Assembly: GCF_027942865.1 (NCBI RefSeq)
Contig: NC_134516.1
Span: 25,131,322-25,195,321 of the forward strand
From: Odontesthes bonariensis
Taxonomy: Eukaryota; Chordata; Actinopteri; Atheriniformes; Atherinopsidae
Length of the DNA: 64,000 nucleotides
Direction: 5' to 3'
Part shown: positions 61,999 to 64,000 of the stretch, piece after piece
How the letters are laid out: each line of letters opens with the position of its first letter
How positions within the stretch are numbered: the first letter of the stretch is position 1
Notes under the pieces: model-generated
The model's input: only the letters and a program-made list of their open reading frames with translations
Database searches by the model: none
What the model was told of the DNA's origin: nothing
Program-made: the position numbers and the translations under genes

Positions 61999-62579
61999 AC
62001 ATGGTTCACAAAACTGATGAAAGAATAAAGAGCAGGAACTGGATCCATTTCAGAAGTTGTTTGTAATTCTGTACCTCAAGAATAGTTAAAGCCATGAGTA
62101 GAAGTGCCTCCAATTGGTTCAAAACTTCATCATATTTTGCAGATATTGTTGGGTTTTCAACTCAGACCCTGGTGTTCATGAGGAAGTCACTTTCACCAGT
62201 TACAGCCAGATCTCATGAAGCGGTGTACTTATTACACGCCAAGTCATTTACTGTGTTTTTACAAGGCTTTTTTATGCTTTTGCGTATTATTTTCTGCTAC
62301 ATATTTCAAGGAAATGACGTCCTGCCCTCAGCTTTTACTCTAAGTCTGACTATTTCACGGTTTGTACGTTCATTTTGATGTTATGCAGTGTGACAGGAGG
62401 AGAACCTCCACCGTACTGTACCCTAACCATTTGACGTGTTATGTGAACGGAGGAAAATTACACTCTGAAAGTATAAAATAGGCATAAATGAGACTTTAAA
62501 AGCTTTATGCTATTTATACACAGTTTCATTAAGTGGACCAGTGAGAAGCATTTAGTAGAAAGCTGATAATAAATCCTAC

Positions 62580-62653
62580 AGGCACTGCTGGGATTTGAAC
62601 CCAGGATCTCCTGTTTACTAGACAGTCACTTTGACCAACTAAGCCACAGCGCC
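62580..62653 (-). tRNA. tRNA-Thr (AGT), one stem mismatch
   Basis: 74 nt, anticodon AGT; the outer pair of the anticodon stem is mismatched (ACTGT). Homologue of the copy at 21309, which has TGT. Confidence 0.78.
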
Positions 62654-62915
62654 ACATGGTTCATAAGACTGATGAAAGAATAAAGAGCAGGAAGTGGATC
62701 CATTTCAGGAAATGAGCGCCAGAGACTCTCCCAAAACTAACTGGGACTTCTAAAAAACATTTTTATCAAGTCTGACCAAAGAACAGACTAATAATAACCA
62801 TGATGCTCAATTAAAGGTCCATCATTTGATGAAGAGCAACAATGCAAAGCATTCAGTAGAACCCTGCTAACAACCGTTTTCTCATGCTAAGTCATAGCTA
62901 GCTCTGAAGGGCCAC

Positions 62916-62989
62916 AGGCACTGCTGGGATTTGAACCCAGGATCTCCTGTTTACTAGACAGGCACTTTGACCAACTAAGCCACAGCGCC
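62916..62989 (-). tRNA. tRNA-Thr (AGT)
   Basis: 74 nt, all stems close, anticodon AGT. Looks functional. Homologue of the slightly degenerate copy at 21645. Confidence 0.88.
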
Positions 62990-63041
62990 ACATGGTTGAT
63001 AAAACTGATGAAAGAATAAAGAGCAGGAACTGAAACCCAGT

Positions 63042-63783
63042 TCAGAAGTCTGGAAGTTTTGGAAGTCCTGAGGGGTGTTCCATGAAGCTGGATTCGCAGA
63101 AAGCTTGGCTTTTCTCGATAGTTCTGGCTAATCTAAGAGAGAGTTCCGCTCCAACGTGGCTCTTTTCTTTCAGTTGCTCTTTCCAGCTCTCTGCCTCTTT
63201 CAGAACTGACTGATATTCAGTTTCTGCTGCTGCTGCTTTCAGAGTTTCACACAATCCTGCAGTGACTCGGTTGCACTGCTTGAGCTCCTGCTCACACTTT
63301 TGACGGAGATGACGCTCACACGTCAAACAGTTTTGCACCTTCTTTAGTTTTTCCTCAGTCATGGAGCAGCCGCTCTCTGCTGCCACTCTTCTGTCTTTTT
63401 CTCCTGTCAGAAAGAAATGTTTCTTCAGCAGCTTTGTCCTCAGAATATCCATCCCATGCTATAAATAGCTGATCCTGTCATTCTTCTGTCGGTAAGAGTT
63501 CTGTCATTTCTCTGATCCATGATCTCCGTCGGCAGCAGAGGCGTTAGAGGGAATCCCCTCGGTTTGTGAAACTGGAAACTTCCACTTGACTGGAGGAACT
63601 ACGGAGGCCTGGAGATGATCCTGCAGGAGCTGGACATCCTCTGAGTGAGGAGTCCCAGCTGCAGCAGAGACCTGGGGTTGTTCTTTTTCCAACAGTTGCT
63701 GGGTTCCTCATAACTTTTCTTACTGCCAAAAGTAATGGGACACGTGTAGAAACCCTCGGGCATATCGTCGTCTGCCATGTCAC
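63042..63783 (-). pseudogene. Coiled-coil protein gene fragment, copy B
   Basis: On minus, MADDDMPEGFYTCPITFGSK starts at about 63778 and changes frame to EKEQPQVSAAAGTPHSEDVQ. Separately, 63452-63042 encodes 136 residues: MDILRTKLLKKHFFLTGEKD, CERHLRQKCEQELKQCN and TLKAAAAETEYQSVLKEAES, a strongly charged, heptad-like coiled coil. The frames are not joined, either because of introns or decay. Family unknown. It holds ~140 bp absent from copy A, which lies inside the coiled coil. Confidence 0.5.
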
Positions 63784-64000
63784 ACCACTGAAGTGGAGGA
63801 GATGGTTTCTTGGTTTGAATGATTTTGCTTGTTGTTTTTAAGTACTTAAAATCAAAAAAATTTAAGATAGTAAGTAAGCATTGTTTCTAAGTGCTTGTTA
63901 AAATGATTATTTAAGATAGTAATTAAGTGTTTTTTAGGCGATGTGAAAACCGTTTGCTGTGACTTTCAAATCTGCTTCAAAAACTGGACGTGTTTCTTCA

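Larger units (their letters stand above)
59172..64000 (+). repeat. Segmental duplication, copy B
   Basis: Colinear with 17917-22612. It carries a Harbinger copy at the same position, three tRNA-Thr genes and the longer version of the coiled-coil fragment, and continues past the window end. Confidence 0.9.

Overview
The window looks like an accessory, repeat-rich region of a teleost fish chromosome. The evidence is spliced genes with GT-AG introns, intron-bearing Harbinger and hAT transposases, a BEL/Pao element, LINEs, tandem nuclear tRNA arrays and many CA/CT microsatellites. I see no prokaryotic or viral gene organisation.

Layout. 1-7.6 kb is mostly old repeat: a promoter-like motif cluster near 1.05 kb, a LINE fragment (2.6-3.43 kb), a C2H2 zinc-finger pseudogene split by a hAT element with a perfect 8-bp target duplication (3.43-5.67 kb), a Tc1-like fragment, a 1-kb repeat and another LINE fragment. 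7.6-11 kb is a tRNA cluster with a ~0.9-kb repeating unit (Asp-like pseudogene on minus, Gln and Val on plus). 12.3-13.5 kb holds the 5' half of a hAT transposase, which runs directly into a tandem array of twelve tRNA-Ser genes on the minus strand (13.5-17.9 kb, 386-bp unit). A Harbinger element follows (18.1-20.5 kb), then three minus-strand tRNA-Thr copies and a broken coiled-coil gene. A second copy of the 17.9-22.6 kb block lies at 59.2-64 kb.

25.3-39.3 kb carries three small secreted-protein genes of similar design: signal peptide split over two tiny exons, intron phases 2 then 1, then one large low-complexity exon. One is on plus and two on minus. Between them sits a full-length LINE with both ORFs open, inserted into a short hAT element. 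40-47.5 kb is a whole-looking BEL/Pao element with LTRs that look identical by eye. 47.5-50.7 kb has a MITE, a LINE fragment, a tRNA-Lys gene and two tRNA-Ala pseudogenes.

50,726-59,171 is the most interesting object: an 8.4-kb DNA transposon with 135-bp terminal inverted repeats that match perfectly by eye and a spliced gene of about ten exons for a very large transposase-like protein. Its left end abuts the first 12 nt of a tRNA-Ser(GCT) gene, and its right end abuts the first 12 nt of a different, oppositely oriented tRNA-Ser gene. This points to an element that targets the conserved GTGGCC block of tRNA-Ser genes, in the manner known for the Dada superfamily, and to a later rearrangement between two inserted copies. 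That right end is also the visible edge of the segmental duplication.

All identities given here are by-eye comparisons. Family assignments rest on recognised protein motifs and terminal sequences, not on database searches.
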